Below are positions 9,834-18,818 of a stretch of DNA of 64,000 nt, one piece after another. Position 1 is the stretch's first letter; each line of letters starts with the position of its first letter. The stretch is from Ventricola sp051883735 (GTDB lineage Bacteria > Bacillota > Clostridia > Christensenellales > Aristaeellaceae). Both the position numbers and the translations under genes were made by a program. The notes under the pieces were generated by a model. It did no database searches. It was not told where the DNA came from and was given only the letters and a program-made list of their open reading frames with translations. The stretch is taken from positions 1-64,000 of the forward strand of contig JBJEUH010000083.1 in assembly GCA_051883735.1 (NCBI GenBank), written 5' to 3'.

Positions 9834-10522
9834 CAGATGACCACCTCGCTCTCGTCCATCGGCTCGAGCACCCGGCCGTCATGGATGTGGATGGCGCGCG
9901 GCGTCTGCGCCGCGATCTTCGCGTCGTGCGTGATGAGCACGATGGTGTTGCCCGCCTCGTGCAGCTCGTGAAAGAGCTTCATGACCTCCGCGCCGGTCTT
10001 GGAATCCAGGTTGCCCGTCGGCTCGTCGGCCAGGATCAGGGACGGCGCGCCGGCCAGCGCGCGGGCGATCGCCACGCGCTGCTGCTGGCCGCCGGAGAGC
10101 TCGGTCGGCTTGTGGTGCATGCGCTCAAGCAGCCCCACGCGGTCGAGCACCTCGCGGCTGCGCTTGTGGCGCTTGCCCGCGCTCATGCCCTGATAGATCA
10201 GCGGCAGCTCCACGTTCTCCTGCGCCGTCAGCTTGGGCAGCAGGTTGAACTGCTGGAATACGAAGCCGATCTTCCTGCCGCGGATGGTCGCCAGCTCATC
10301 CTCGGTGTAGTCGGTGATGTCCAGCCCGTCGAAGCGATAGACGCCGTCGTCCGCCGTATCCAGGCAGCCGATGATGTTCATCAGCGTCGATTTGCCGGAG
10401 CCGGAGGGACCGATGATGGAGACGAACTCGTGGGGCCTGATATGAATGTCCACGCCGTCCAGCGCAGCCACCACGTTGTCGCCCATGCGGTATTCCTTGC
10501 GGATTCCCTGCATCAAGATCAT
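9833..10522 (-). CDS. ABC transporter ATP-binding protein (MacB/LolD type)
   Basis: 229-residue ATPase with Walker A GPSGSGKS (38-45), Q-loop Gln90, signature LSGGQQQR (142-149), Walker B LILADEP (162-168) and switch His199. Length and motifs are typical of the LolD/MacB group that pairs with FtsX-like permeases. Strong AAGGAGGG ribosome site. It lies between the long adaptor gene (12 bases upstream) and the permease (1-base overlap), and clearly belongs to this exporter. Confidence 0.95.
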   Translation of the reverse strand: MILMQGIRKEYRMGDNVVAALDGVDIHIRPHEFVSIIGPSGSGKSTLMNIIGCLDTADDGVYRFDGLDITDYTEDELATIRGRKIGFVFQQFNLLPKLTAQENVELPLIYQGMSAGKRHKRSREVLDRVGLLERMHHKPTELSGGQQQRVAIARALAGAPSLILADEPTGNLDSKTGAEVMKLFHELHEAGNTIVLITHDAKIAAQTPRAIHIHDGRVLEPMDESEVVI

Positions 10523-10534
10523 GTCCGTCCCTCC

Positions 10535-12523
10535 TTACCGCATGCCGCCGCCACCCGGCGCGCCGCCGCCCATGTTGCCGCCCATGCCGCCGAGCATGTT
10601 CATGCCGCCGAACATCGACGAGCTGCTGCTGCTCTCGCTGGCGGTGTACAGCACGACGTCGCCTTCGCTCAGGCCGGAGGTAATCTGGGCATAGTCGTCG
10701 TTCTGCATGCCGATCTCAACCTGAACCAGAGAGCCGGTGATGCTCTGGGCCGTGTTCATCTCCACGCCCTCGTACAGCCAGGCGCGCACCTTTTCAGCCA
10801 CGCCGGCCGCCATGCTCTTCGCCCTGTCGAGAATGCCCGTCGTCTCCTCAGCCTCGGCGTTGGTCATGCTGTCCATCTCCGGCGTCTGTTCGCCGGAAGG
10901 CATGCTGCCCGTCTCCGGCGCCCTGCCGTCGGAGGGCATACCGCCCGTCTCAGCGCCCCTGCCGCCGGAGGGCATGCTGCCCGCATCAGCGCCCCTGCTG
11001 CCGGAAGGCGCGCCGCCCTCGCCGCGGCTGCCGCGCTGGCTGCCGGAGGATGCGCTCTGCGCCGCGTCGGCCAGCACGGTGGTGCCGCCGTCCGCGACCA
11101 TGACGTAGGTGTTGTTCTTGATGGTCATCAGCGCTTCCACCGGCACATAGAGCACGTCGTCCGCAGAGGCCACCTCGATTTCGCCCGTGGCGTTCATGCC
11201 CGAGCGCACGCCCGTGCCCGCCGCGTCAAAGGTCAGCTCCACGTCGTAGGTGGTCACGCCGCCGGAGTTGTTGCCGACCGGGGCGATCTTGTACACTTCG
11301 CCGGCCAGCTCCAAGCTGCTGAGCGCGTCGATGGTGATGCTGACCGGCTGACCGATCTCAACCTCCACGACGTCCAGCTCATCGACCGCGATGGTCAGGT
11401 TCATGTCCTCGCCCTCAAGGATCGAGCCAATCAGCGTGCCGGAGGTGATGTCGTCGCCCTCCTGCACCTCCAGGGAAGCGACTGTGCCGTCGCACGGCGC
11501 CACGATGATCAGGTTTTCACGCTGCTCCTTGGCCTCGCTGAGCTCCTTGGCGGAGGCCTCGCGCTGCAGGCGCAGCTCCTCGATCGTCAGCGTGAGCGGG
11601 GAATCCGTCAGGCGGAACATGCGCTCGGTGCGGCCCACCTTGGCGCCCAGGATCGCATCGACATTGGTGATGGTGCCGCCGAACGCGGAAACCGCCATCG
11701 GCTTGTTCGGCTCCAGCGTGCCCGTGCCGATGACCTTGCCGTCGGCGTTGCGCACCTCGACGGTCACGCCCATGATCATGTCGGTCTTGCCGTCGCCGTC
11801 AAAGTCCTCGTTCATCGGCAGGTCGTCCTCCATGATGGTGATGGACGCCTGCGTGCCCTGGCGCGTCAGCTCCACGACCGTGCCCTCGGCGAAGACGTGA
11901 TCGCCGACGACCGTCACCTTCTCGTCAAGCGACAGCCCCAGCACGCCCTCCGCGCTGGTCAGCTCTACCTTCATGCGCTCGTCCGTGGAGATGATGGCCA
12001 GCGCGCCCTCGCGGCGGAACACCGCCAGCGCGTCGTCGCCGGCCTTGGCGTAGATGGCCACCACGCGGCCGGCCACCGGCGCTTCAATGCTGGTCACCTT
12101 GGAGCCTGCGCGGGTGTCGGTGATCTGGGCGTCCAGATCCCACAGCGCGAACTCCAGGTCGGTAATGGTGTCGTCAATCTCGTCGTTGGTGAGCACGGCG
12201 AGGATATCGCCCTCCTTCACCTCATCGCCGACGGAGACGCGCAGGTCGGTCAGCGTGCCGTCCGCCTGGGCCAGCACATTAGGCTGATTGCGCGCAGAGG
12301 TCGTGCCCGTGCCGTAGACGGTTTCCTTCATCGCGCCGCGAAGCACCTGCGTCTGGGTGTAGCTGTCCTCCGTATTGGCGCCCGCGGCCTGATTCCTGAT
12401 ATATGCCTTCATGCCAAAGAGCGCCGCCGCCACCACAACGGCCAGCAGGATCAGCCTCTTGATCCACTTCTTCACGCTGCGTCCGGCCCTGCCCCGGCGC
12501 TTCTTCTGCTTGGTTTCGCTCAT
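10535..12523 (-). CDS. HlyD-like efflux adaptor with repeat-containing insert and glycine/methionine-rich tail
   Basis: 662-residue adaptor with an N-terminal membrane anchor (about 22-38, after a basic stretch), two lipoyl-like halves (second at APCDGTVASLEVQEGD) and a beta-barrel domain, similar in plan to the operon's other adaptor. The C-terminal third carries an insert with four tandem 12-residue repeats of the type SMPSGGRGAETG. The last ~25 residues are rich in Ser, Gly and Met (GGMNMLGGMGG). Both regions are probably disordered and are absent from the shorter paralogue. The ATG at 12523 has GGAGGAAC upstream. It is the first gene of the export operon. Substrate and role of the insert are unknown. 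Confidence 0.85.
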   Translation of the reverse strand: MSETKQKKRRGRAGRSVKKWIKRLILLAVVVAAALFGMKAYIRNQAAGANTEDSYTQTQVLRGAMKETVYGTGTTSARNQPNVLAQADGTLTDLRVSVGDEVKEGDILAVLTNDEIDDTITDLEFALWDLDAQITDTRAGSKVTSIEAPVAGRVVAIYAKAGDDALAVFRREGALAIISTDERMKVELTSAEGVLGLSLDEKVTVVGDHVFAEGTVVELTRQGTQASITIMEDDLPMNEDFDGDGKTDMIMGVTVEVRNADGKVIGTGTLEPNKPMAVSAFGGTITNVDAILGAKVGRTERMFRLTDSPLTLTIEELRLQREASAKELSEAKEQRENLIIVAPCDGTVASLEVQEGDDITSGTLIGSILEGEDMNLTIAVDELDVVEVEIGQPVSITIDALSSLELAGEVYKIAPVGNNSGGVTTYDVELTFDAAGTGVRSGMNATGEIEVASADDVLYVPVEALMTIKNNTYVMVADGGTTVLADAAQSASSGSQRGSRGEGGAPSGSRGADAGSMPSGGRGAETGGMPSDGRAPETGSMPSGEQTPEMDSMTNAEAEETTGILDRAKSMAAGVAEKVRAWLYEGVEMNTAQSITGSLVQVEIGMQNDDYAQITSGLSEGDVVLYTASESSSSSSMFGGMNMLGGMGGNMGGGAPGGGGMR
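10865..11008 (-). repeat. Four tandem 36-bp coding repeats in the HlyD-like adaptor gene
   Basis: Units start at 10865, 10901, 10937 and 10973 with an exact 36-base period, each encoding a 12-residue unit like SMPSGGRGAETG. Units differ at several bases, so the array is not a recent perfect duplication, but it may vary in copy number between strains. Confidence 0.85.
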
Positions 12524-12649
12524 ACATGTTCCTCCGCTCCGTTGAAATCTGGAAATCATTTCAGGACAGGGGTCATTGTAAAGGAACAACGTGACAGAAA
12601 TGTGGCGTTCAGGAAACGCAAGTGCAAATCCTTTGCGCCCTTTTCTGTC

Positions 12650-12688
12650 CGGACAAAAAGAAAAAGCCCCTGCGCATGCAGGAGCTTT
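12650..12688 (-). terminator. Intrinsic terminator after the zinc-ribbon gene
   Basis: On the minus strand a 9-bp stem (12665-12673 with 12678-12686, one G-U pair) and a 4-base loop are followed by TTTTTCTTTTTG. It separates the zinc-ribbon/ncRNA unit from the export operon. Confidence 0.85.
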
Positions 12689-12697
12689 CATTATCTA

Positions 12698-12994
12698 TTA
12701 ATAGCGGGGAGCGCGGCGGGAAGCGTAGCACTCGCTGCAATAGATCGGTCGGTCGTTCTTCGGGATGAAAGGCACGCGGGTCGGAGCGCCACACTGCGCA
12801 CAGGTGGTCTCGTACATTTCGCGCTGCTGAGCCTCACCGGTAGCCGGGCGGCTGTTCTTGCGGGCGATGCGGCAGGCCTTGCAGCGAGTCGGCTCATTCT
12901 GGAAGCCCTTCTCCGCATAGAACTCCTGCTCACCAGCGGTGAACACAAATTCCTGGCCACAGTCTCTGCAGGTCAAAGTCTTGTCCTGATACAT
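12698..12994 (-). CDS. Small double zinc-ribbon protein
   Basis: 98-residue protein with two four-cysteine zinc ribbons: Cys9/12 with Cys38/41, and Cys65/68 with Cys86/89. The first half (TLTCRDCGQEFVFTAGEQEF) is characteristic of the widespread 'probable zinc-ribbon' family (PF13451-like), whose function is unknown; nucleic-acid or ribosome binding is often supposed. The ATG at 12994 follows GGAGGGG. Its mRNA leader would be the structured RNA described at 13015-13247, unless that RNA terminates first at the T-run 13011-13017. Confidence 0.85.
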   Translation of the reverse strand: MYQDKTLTCRDCGQEFVFTAGEQEFYAEKGFQNEPTRCKACRIARKNSRPATGEAQQREMYETTCAQCGAPTRVPFIPKNDRPIYCSECYASRRAPRY

Positions 12995-13014
12995 GGGATA
13001 TTCCCCTCCGAAAA

Positions 13015-13247
13015 AAATAGAGATCGGTATGACGCTATCGGCTGACCTGGTCTTTGACCCCACACTCGCCGTCTGGAGCGTTCGCTCATACACAATGCTG
13101 TGCCCCACTACTGACCCTCTCAGGAACCCCTGGACGGACTTACTTCTAAGCCGCACCATGCTCACCGGCGCTTTGGCCGCCTTACGTGGATCGTTTTGCC
13201 TGCGACTGGCATCGACTTGCAACCACAGACCCGACAGCTCATCCATC
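13015..13247 (-). ncRNA. Structured non-coding RNA between comF and the zinc-ribbon gene (raiA-motif candidate)
   Basis: About 230 bases without a credible gene follow a near-consensus promoter. The two ends pair: GATGGATGAGCTGTCGG (13247-13231, minus strand) with CCGATAGC-G-TCAT-ACC-GATC (13041-13022), giving roughly 15 pairs with small bulges. Inside are several short hairpins, among them GAGCG-AA-CGCTC, GGTC-AAA-GACC, CACA-GCAT-TGTG and CAGG-GGTT-CCTG. A run of seven T follows the closing stem. Known Firmicutes raiA-motif RNAs have this size, a long closing stem, and a place beside comF and raiA/hpf. That identification rests on context, not on a covariance search. It could act alone or as leader of the zinc-ribbon mRNA. 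Confidence 0.6.
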
Positions 13248-13251
13248 AATC

Positions 13252-13280
13252 ATTATAAGCTCAACGTGGAAAAATTGCAA
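13252..13280 (-). promoter_or_regulatory. Strong SigA-type promoter for the structured RNA
   Basis: Minus strand: -35 TTGCAA, 17-base spacer, -10 TATAAT, seven bases after the comF stop codon. The predicted start near 13245 coincides with the 5' arm of the closing stem of the RNA. Confidence 0.8.
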
Positions 13281-13286
13281 GTGCTT

Positions 13287-14084
13287 TTACAAAGTTTTTC
13301 CCGAATTCCCGTATATTCTGTCAGGATTTTCCTGATTTTTCCCATCGCTTTGCGCTTTTTCCGTCAAATCGAAGGGGTCCTGCTCCTCTCCAGTGCTGCC
13401 CGCGCGCGCCGCGGCGAACATGCCGACGCCCGCCGCGCCGGCCAGACGCAGCGCCCTGGCCGCCTCCTGCGCCGTCGCGCCCGTGGTGTACACGTCGTCC
13501 ACCAGCAGCACCCGCTTTCCACTGACCGCGCCGCCGGATACCATGCAGCCCGCAAGGTTTGTGCGCCGCTGTGCGGCGGAAAGCCCCGTCTGCGGCCTGC
13601 GGCTGTCCACGCGCTCAAGCGCCGTGCAGACCTCCATGCCCAGCTCCCGGCCGATGTGCTCTGCCAGCAGCGTCGCCTGGTTGAAGCCGCGCTTTCTTCT
13701 TCTCCGCTTGTCCGTGGGTACCGGCACGATGATCTCCTCCTCGCCCGAGGGCAGGAAGGCCATCTGCCGGGCCAGCGGCACGCTTGCCGCGCGCACGCTC
13801 TCGTACTTGAGCCGGTGAATCAGCGTCCGCGCCTGGCCCTCGTAGGGAAATGCCGCGTGAACGTACGCCAGGCCCTCGGGCAGCGCTTCGCCGCCCTCCG
13901 CCTCGCGCGCCTCCTGCCTGCCCGCCAGCTGCGCGAGGGCGCGCGTGCAGGATGGGCAGATTCCGTCCTGCGCGTCATCGCCCAGCGCGCGCTCGCAGCA
14001 CAGGCAGAGCACATCCCCGGGAAACAGCAGCTCGTCCAGCGCGTCAAGCAGCCGCCCGATCATCCTCTGTATCGCGCTTTTCAT
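13287..14084 (-). CDS. comF: ComF-family phosphoribosyltransferase-like protein
   Basis: 265-residue protein with the ComFC plan: an N-terminal zinc-finger-like cysteine cluster (CLCC near 27 and CPSC near 43) and a type I phosphoribosyltransferase domain with the PRPP loop VLLVDDVYTTGAT (about 212). ComFC takes part in DNA uptake and repair in competent bacteria; many non-competent species keep it. The start ATG overlaps the recD2 stop as ATGA (14081-14084), so translation is coupled to recD2, which fits a DNA-processing role. Confidence 0.92.
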   Translation of the reverse strand: MKSAIQRMIGRLLDALDELLFPGDVLCLCCERALGDDAQDGICPSCTRALAQLAGRQEAREAEGGEALPEGLAYVHAAFPYEGQARTLIHRLKYESVRAASVPLARQMAFLPSGEEEIIVPVPTDKRRRRKRGFNQATLLAEHIGRELGMEVCTALERVDSRRPQTGLSAAQRRTNLAGCMVSGGAVSGKRVLLVDDVYTTGATAQEAARALRLAGAAGVGMFAAARAGSTGEEQDPFDLTEKAQSDGKNQENPDRIYGNSGKTL

Positions 14085-16294
14085 AATTCCATCAGCTGCG
14101 TCAGCCGCCAGCACAGCGCGCTGTAACGCTTTCTCGTGTTCACATTGGCGATCATCTGGTCGATCGCCGCCTCGCGGCCGACGATCATCACCAGCCGCCG
14201 CGCGCGCGTCACCGCCGTGTAGAGCAGGTTGCGCGTCAGCAGCATGGGCGGCCCGCCGACCGCCGGCATCACCACCACCGGGAACTCGCTGCCCTGGCTC
14301 TTGTGCACGGAGATGCAGTACGCCAGCTCCAGGTCGTCCACGTCCCCGCCCTCGTAGGTCGCGATGCGCTCGTCGTCAAACTGCACCTCGACGGTGCGCT
14401 CCTGCGTGTCGATGGCCGTGATGAAGCCGATGTCGCCGTTGAAGACGCCCTGCCCTTCCTCCCAGGCAAACACGCCCTCCTTCTTCCAGGCCAGCTGGTA
14501 GTTGTTGCGCGTCTGCATCACCTTGTCGCCCTCGCGGAAGACCGTATCGCCGCGCACGCGCTCCTGTTTGTGGGCGGCGGGCGGGTTGAACTGCGCCTGA
14601 AGCATCTGGTTGAGCATCCACACGCCGCAGTCGCCCTTTTTCGTGGGCGAGAGCACCTGCATCTGCTTCACCGGATCGAGGCCCAGGAAATTCGGCAGGC
14701 GCGTCGCGCAGAGGTTTACAATCTTCTTCGCCGCGTCCGTCGGCGAGGCGGCGCGCTCGAAGAAGAAATCGCTGCCCTTCGCGTTCAGCCGCGGGGCCTC
14801 GCCGTGGTTGATGCGGTGCGCGTTGTAGACGATCATGCTCTTTTCGTCCTGGCGGAAGATCTCCGTCAGCTCCACCGCCGGGATCGCCTTGCTGTCCAGA
14901 ATGTCGCGCAGCACGTTGCCCGCGCCCACGCTGGGCAGCTGGTCGCTGTCGCCGACCATGATCAGCCGCGTGCCCGGCACCAGCGCCCGCAGCACGCTGC
15001 GCATCAGGAAGATGTCGACCATCGACATCTCGTCGATGATCAGCGTGTCCATTTCCAGCGGGTTGTCCGTTCCGCGGGCAAAGTCGCCCTCCTCGCCGCC
15101 GTACTCGAGCAGCCTGTGCAGCGTCTTGGCCTCCATGCCGCAGGCCTCGCTCATGCGCTTGGCGGCGCGGCCCGTCGGCGCGGCGAGCGCGATCTCGCCG
15201 CCGACGCTCAGCAGACGGATGATGCACTTGATGATCGTCGTCTTGCCCGTGCCCGGGCCGCCGGTGATCACCGTCATGCCGCTTGACACCGCCGTCTCGA
15301 TCGCGCGGCGCTGCTGCTCATGGAAGGTCACGCCCTCAAGGCGCTCCAGCTCGTCGATCTGCGCGGACAGATCCGTCGCCATGGTGCTGGGCATCGCATC
15401 GATCATCTCGCGCAGCCTGCGCGCCACGTCCACCTCGGCATGGTAGGTCTGCGGCAGATACACCGCCACGATCTCCTCGCCCTCGCCCGGCAGCATCTGC
15501 GCGATCAGCCGGCGCGAGAGGATCAGGCTGTCGATCGTGTGCTCGATCAGCTCAGGCTCGTTGCCCAGCAGCCGCTGTGCGTACAGAGAGAGCTCCCCGC
15601 GCGGCAGGTAGCAGTGGCCCGTGCCGTTCGTCGCCTCCGCCAGCGTGTGCTGCACGCCGGCGCACAGCCGGTACTCGCTGTCCGGCTCAATGCCCAGCGA
15701 CGCAGCGATCTTGTCCGCCGTCTTGAAGCCCACGCCCTCGATGTCCTCCACCAGCCGGTAGGGATTCTGGCGGATGACCTGCTGCACATTCTCACCGTAT
15801 TGCTTGAAGATCTTCACGGCCAGCGAGGGCGTCACGCCGTAGCTCTGCAGGAAGACCATCGCCTCGCGCTGCTGCGCCTGCTCGGCATAGCTCTCCATGA
15901 TCATCTTCGCGCGCTTGGGGCCGATGCCCGGCACGTCCATCAGCTTCTGCGGCTCGGCGTACAGCACGTCGAGCGTCTTTTCGCCGAAGGCCTTGATCAG
16001 CAGCTTCGCCGTCGCCGGGCCGACGCCGCGGATCATGCCGCTGCAGAGGTATTTCTCGATGCCCGAGAGCGTCGTCGGCTTCTCGATCTCGCAGCCGCTG
16101 ACCTTGATCTGCTTGCCGTAAACCGGATGCTCCACCCATTCGCCGGTGATTTTCAGCTTTTCGCCCGGCGCGATGGGCGGCATGATGCCCACGGCGGACA
16201 CGCGCGTCCTGCCGGACTTGACGACCAGCACCGTGTAGCCGTTCTCCTCGTTTCTGAATACCGTCTCATCCGCAAAGACCTCGATCTCTTCCAT
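14081..16294 (-). CDS. recD2: RecD2 (RecD-like) ATP-dependent 5'-3' DNA helicase
   Basis: Superfamily 1B helicase, 737 residues. The N-terminal region (about 1-190) contains helix-hairpin-helix repeats (MDVPGIGPKRAK). The motor has Walker A GGPGTGKTT (about 344), motif II IIDEMSMVD, GDSDQLPSVG, and the C-terminal motif VHKSQGSEFP with YTAVTRAR. The long N-terminal extension is diagnostic of RecD2 rather than RecD of RecBCD. The start at 16294 has AGGAGGT six bases upstream. The gene sits between the U32 gene and comF in the rnj-comF transcription unit. Confidence 0.96.
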   Translation of the reverse strand: MEEIEVFADETVFRNEENGYTVLVVKSGRTRVSAVGIMPPIAPGEKLKITGEWVEHPVYGKQIKVSGCEIEKPTTLSGIEKYLCSGMIRGVGPATAKLLIKAFGEKTLDVLYAEPQKLMDVPGIGPKRAKMIMESYAEQAQQREAMVFLQSYGVTPSLAVKIFKQYGENVQQVIRQNPYRLVEDIEGVGFKTADKIAASLGIEPDSEYRLCAGVQHTLAEATNGTGHCYLPRGELSLYAQRLLGNEPELIEHTIDSLILSRRLIAQMLPGEGEEIVAVYLPQTYHAEVDVARRLREMIDAMPSTMATDLSAQIDELERLEGVTFHEQQRRAIETAVSSGMTVITGGPGTGKTTIIKCIIRLLSVGGEIALAAPTGRAAKRMSEACGMEAKTLHRLLEYGGEEGDFARGTDNPLEMDTLIIDEMSMVDIFLMRSVLRALVPGTRLIMVGDSDQLPSVGAGNVLRDILDSKAIPAVELTEIFRQDEKSMIVYNAHRINHGEAPRLNAKGSDFFFERAASPTDAAKKIVNLCATRLPNFLGLDPVKQMQVLSPTKKGDCGVWMLNQMLQAQFNPPAAHKQERVRGDTVFREGDKVMQTRNNYQLAWKKEGVFAWEEGQGVFNGDIGFITAIDTQERTVEVQFDDERIATYEGGDVDDLELAYCISVHKSQGSEFPVVVMPAVGGPPMLLTRNLLYTAVTRARRLVMIVGREAAIDQMIANVNTRKRYSALCWRLTQLMEL

Positions 16295-16351
16295 CCGGGC
16301 ACCTCCTCTCAAGTACAAAATCCCACGAAAACCGCGCGAAACATTTTTACA

Positions 16352-17587
16352 TTACGCCCTGTTTCTCACCGGGCCCCGGAGCATATCGCCCGCCCCGAGC
16401 TTTTCGCCGCACGGAATCCGCACCAGCGTGTTCGGGATGTTGACCACGCCGACGTGCTCGCCGGTCGCGTCCAGCACGATGTCCTCGATCACCAGCGGCT
16501 CGCTGCCCCTCGGCGTGACGGTTTCAAGCCGGTCGCCGACGAAGAACCGGTTCTTCATCTCCACCAGCGCGTCCCCGCCGGACACGTCCACGACGTAGCC
16601 CATGTACTCCGCCGCCTGCTGCGTGCCGACGGCCTCGCCGCAGACCTCGGGCTGCCCGAAGTAAAAGCCGGTGTCGTAGACCCTGTGGCTGATCTTGTCG
16701 AGCTCCCCGCGCAGTTGCCGGCGCAGCGCCCCGTTATCAACATACGCCGCCGGATCGGCCGCGTACGCGTCCATCGCGCGCCTGTACGCGCCGACGACCG
16801 TGCCGATGTACAGCTCGTTCTTCATCCGGCCCTCGATCTTGAAGCAGCACACGCCGCTCTCCATCAGCCGCGGCAGGTGCTCCATCATGCACAGATCCCG
16901 GCTGGACAGAATCGCCGTGCCGCGCCCATCCTCCTCGATGGGCATCGGCTCGTCCGGTCTCGTCCGCTCGGTCAGCGTGTAGGTCCAGCGGCAGGGCTGG
17001 CTGCACGCGCCGCGGTTCGCGCTGCGCCCGCTTAAAAAGCTGGAGAGCATGCAGCGGCCCGAGTACGACATGCACACCGCGCCGTGGATGAACGCTTCCA
17101 GCTCGATCTCGCCGTGAAGCGCGCGCGCCATCGCCTCGATCTGCTCAAGCGTCATCTCCCGCGCCAGCACCACGCGCTTCGCGCCGAGGCTCCGGTAGAC
17201 CCGCGCCGTCTCGCTGTTGGTCGCGTTCGCCTGTGTGCTCACATGCACGTCCAGGCCCGGCGCCTCGCGCGCAATCCTCGCGATCGCGCCCAGGTCGGAC
17301 ACGATCGCCGCGTCCACGCCGATCTCCTGCGCCTGCTTCGCCGAGCGCACCATGCCCGGCAGGTCGCCGTCAAAGGCAAAGATGTTCAGCGTCAGGTTCA
17401 CCTTCGCGCCTGCCGCGTGCGCCAGCTGCACGGCCTGCGCCAGCTGTTCCTCGTCAAAGTTGCCGGCCTGTGCGCGCAGGCCGTATTGCTTGGCCCCACA
17501 ATAAACGGCGTCTGCGCCGAAGCGCAGCGCCGTCATCAGGGGCCTCATGCTGCCCGCCGGGGCGAGCAGCGTCGGCATCTTCTTCAT
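16352..17587 (-). CDS. Peptidase U32 family protein (TrhP/RlhA-like RNA hydroxylation factor)
   Basis: 411 residues with the U32 signature EAFIHGAVCMSYSGRCMLS (about 163-181), followed by CSQPC, which together place the conserved cysteines. In Bacillus and E. coli, U32 proteins of this type (YrrN/YrrO, TrhP, RlhA) are needed for prephenate-dependent 5-hydroxyuridine formation in tRNA or for rRNA hydroxylation. Others are described as collagenases. The RNA role is the better-supported one for the single-copy housekeeping type. It lies 18 bases after mltG in the operon. Confidence 0.88.
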   Translation of the reverse strand: MKKMPTLLAPAGSMRPLMTALRFGADAVYCGAKQYGLRAQAGNFDEEQLAQAVQLAHAAGAKVNLTLNIFAFDGDLPGMVRSAKQAQEIGVDAAIVSDLGAIARIAREAPGLDVHVSTQANATNSETARVYRSLGAKRVVLAREMTLEQIEAMARALHGEIELEAFIHGAVCMSYSGRCMLSSFLSGRSANRGACSQPCRWTYTLTERTRPDEPMPIEEDGRGTAILSSRDLCMMEHLPRLMESGVCCFKIEGRMKNELYIGTVVGAYRRAMDAYAADPAAYVDNGALRRQLRGELDKISHRVYDTGFYFGQPEVCGEAVGTQQAAEYMGYVVDVSGGDALVEMKNRFFVGDRLETVTPRGSEPLVIEDIVLDATGEHVGVVNIPNTLVRIPCGEKLGAGDMLRGPVRNRA

Positions 17588-17605
17588 TCGGTTGTCCCCT
17601 TTGAA

Positions 17606-18802
17606 TCACGGACTGAGCCCGCGGCTCCTGTCGTATTCCTCCCACAGCGGGCGGTACATCGCCACCGCCGCGTCATGCTCCTCCTGCGTCCTGGAGAAGT
17701 ACAGCTCGCCGGAGTCCGGGTCCTTCGAGCAGAAGTACAGGTACTTCTGCGCCAGATACTGCTCGTCCGGGTACAGCGCGGCAACCACCGCGTCCATCGA
17801 CGGATTGCAGATCGGCCCGACGGGCAGGCCCTTGCGCGTGTAGGTGTTGTACGGCGATTCCACGCTCAGATCGCTGGAGGAGAGCACCATCTTCTCCGAG
17901 CCGGAGGCATACTTGACCGTCACGTCCGAGCCGAGCGTCATGTTCTGCTTCAGGCGGTTGTGGAATACCGCGCTGACCTTGGCGAAGTCCGCCGTCTTGG
18001 CTTCCTTCTCGATCATCGACGCGAGGGTGAACACCTCGTCCATCGTCATGCCCAGCTCCTGCGCGCGCTCGTCGTAGCTCAGGCTGTACGCCGCCTCCGT
18101 CTGGGAGAGCAGGCGCTTGATGATCGTATCCGCGCTCGAGCTGGTGTAAATCTCGTAGGTATTCGGCGAGAGGTAGCCCTCCAGCGCATACAGACGCTGA
18201 TCGCTGTCCTCTTTCTTCAGCATCTCCTCGATGAAGTAGTACCCGCTGTACGCCTCGCCCGTCTTGCACAGGCTCAGGAATTCGTCGGCGCTTTTCAGAA
18301 TCTTGTGCTCCACGAGGTACTCCGCGATATCCTCCACCGTCCAGCCGGGGATGATCGTGATCCTGGCCGTCAGCGGCTTGCCGTCGCCGGAGACCAGCTC
18401 GTCCAGGATGTCGGTCGCGCTCATCGCGCGGGTGAGCTCGTAATCGCCGCTCTGAATCTTCTGGCCCATGCCCATGAAGTCGGCCATGTACTTGAAGACG
18501 GAGTGGTTGTGAATCAGGCCCGCCTCCTCCAGGTTCCGTGCAACCGTCGCCAGCGAGCTGCCGGAGGCGACCTCAAACTCCACCACGGTCGTATCTTTGG
18601 CGTCAACCGGCGCGAAGAACATCGCGTCGATCTTTCTGTAACCCGTGTAGACCAGACCGCAGACGATCACGAACGACGTCAGGAACACCAGCGCCGGCCG
18701 GAGAATGCGCCACAGCCAGTCATACCAGAAGAAGCCGTAGCGGCGGCGCTCATGCAGCTCGCGCTCCGTCAGCCTGCCGCTGCGCTTTTTTTTCTTCGCC
18801 AA
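17606..18802 (-). CDS. mltG: Endolytic peptidoglycan transglycosylase MltG
   Basis: Cleaves nascent glycan strands at the membrane. It has 398 residues: a basic cytoplasmic tail, one transmembrane helix (about 37-53), a LysM-like region (about 72-170) and the YceG catalytic domain. The catalytic glutamate is Glu265 in ASMIEKEA, with LEGYLSPNTY (207-216) and the C-terminal LPVGPICNPS also conserved. The start codon is TTG at 18802, preceded by GGAGG at nine bases. No ATG occurs before the membrane helix, so the TTG must be used. It is 16 bases after ylbF. Confidence 0.95.
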   Translation of the reverse strand: MAKKKKRSGRLTERELHERRRYGFFWYDWLWRILRPALVFLTSFVIVCGLVYTGYRKIDAMFFAPVDAKDTTVVEFEVASGSSLATVARNLEEAGLIHNHSVFKYMADFMGMGQKIQSGDYELTRAMSATDILDELVSGDGKPLTARITIIPGWTVEDIAEYLVEHKILKSADEFLSLCKTGEAYSGYYFIEEMLKKEDSDQRLYALEGYLSPNTYEIYTSSSADTIIKRLLSQTEAAYSLSYDERAQELGMTMDEVFTLASMIEKEAKTADFAKVSAVFHNRLKQNMTLGSDVTVKYASGSEKMVLSSSDLSVESPYNTYTRKGLPVGPICNPSMDAVVAALYPDEQYLAQKYLYFCSKDPDSGELYFSRTQEEHDAAVAMYRPLWEEYDRSRGLSP

Positions 18803-18818
18803 ATCTCCGTTCCTCCCG

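Noticed and set aside
10865..11008. Regularly spaced repeats that might suggest a CRISPR array
   Set aside because: The units are contiguous 36-bp coding repeats without spacers, in frame inside an adaptor gene.
12995..13249. N-terminal extension of the zinc-ribbon protein (183-residue ORF)
   Set aside because: The extension lies within the structured RNA, lacks a ribosome site and has no resemblance to the family, while ATG 12994 has GGAGGGG.
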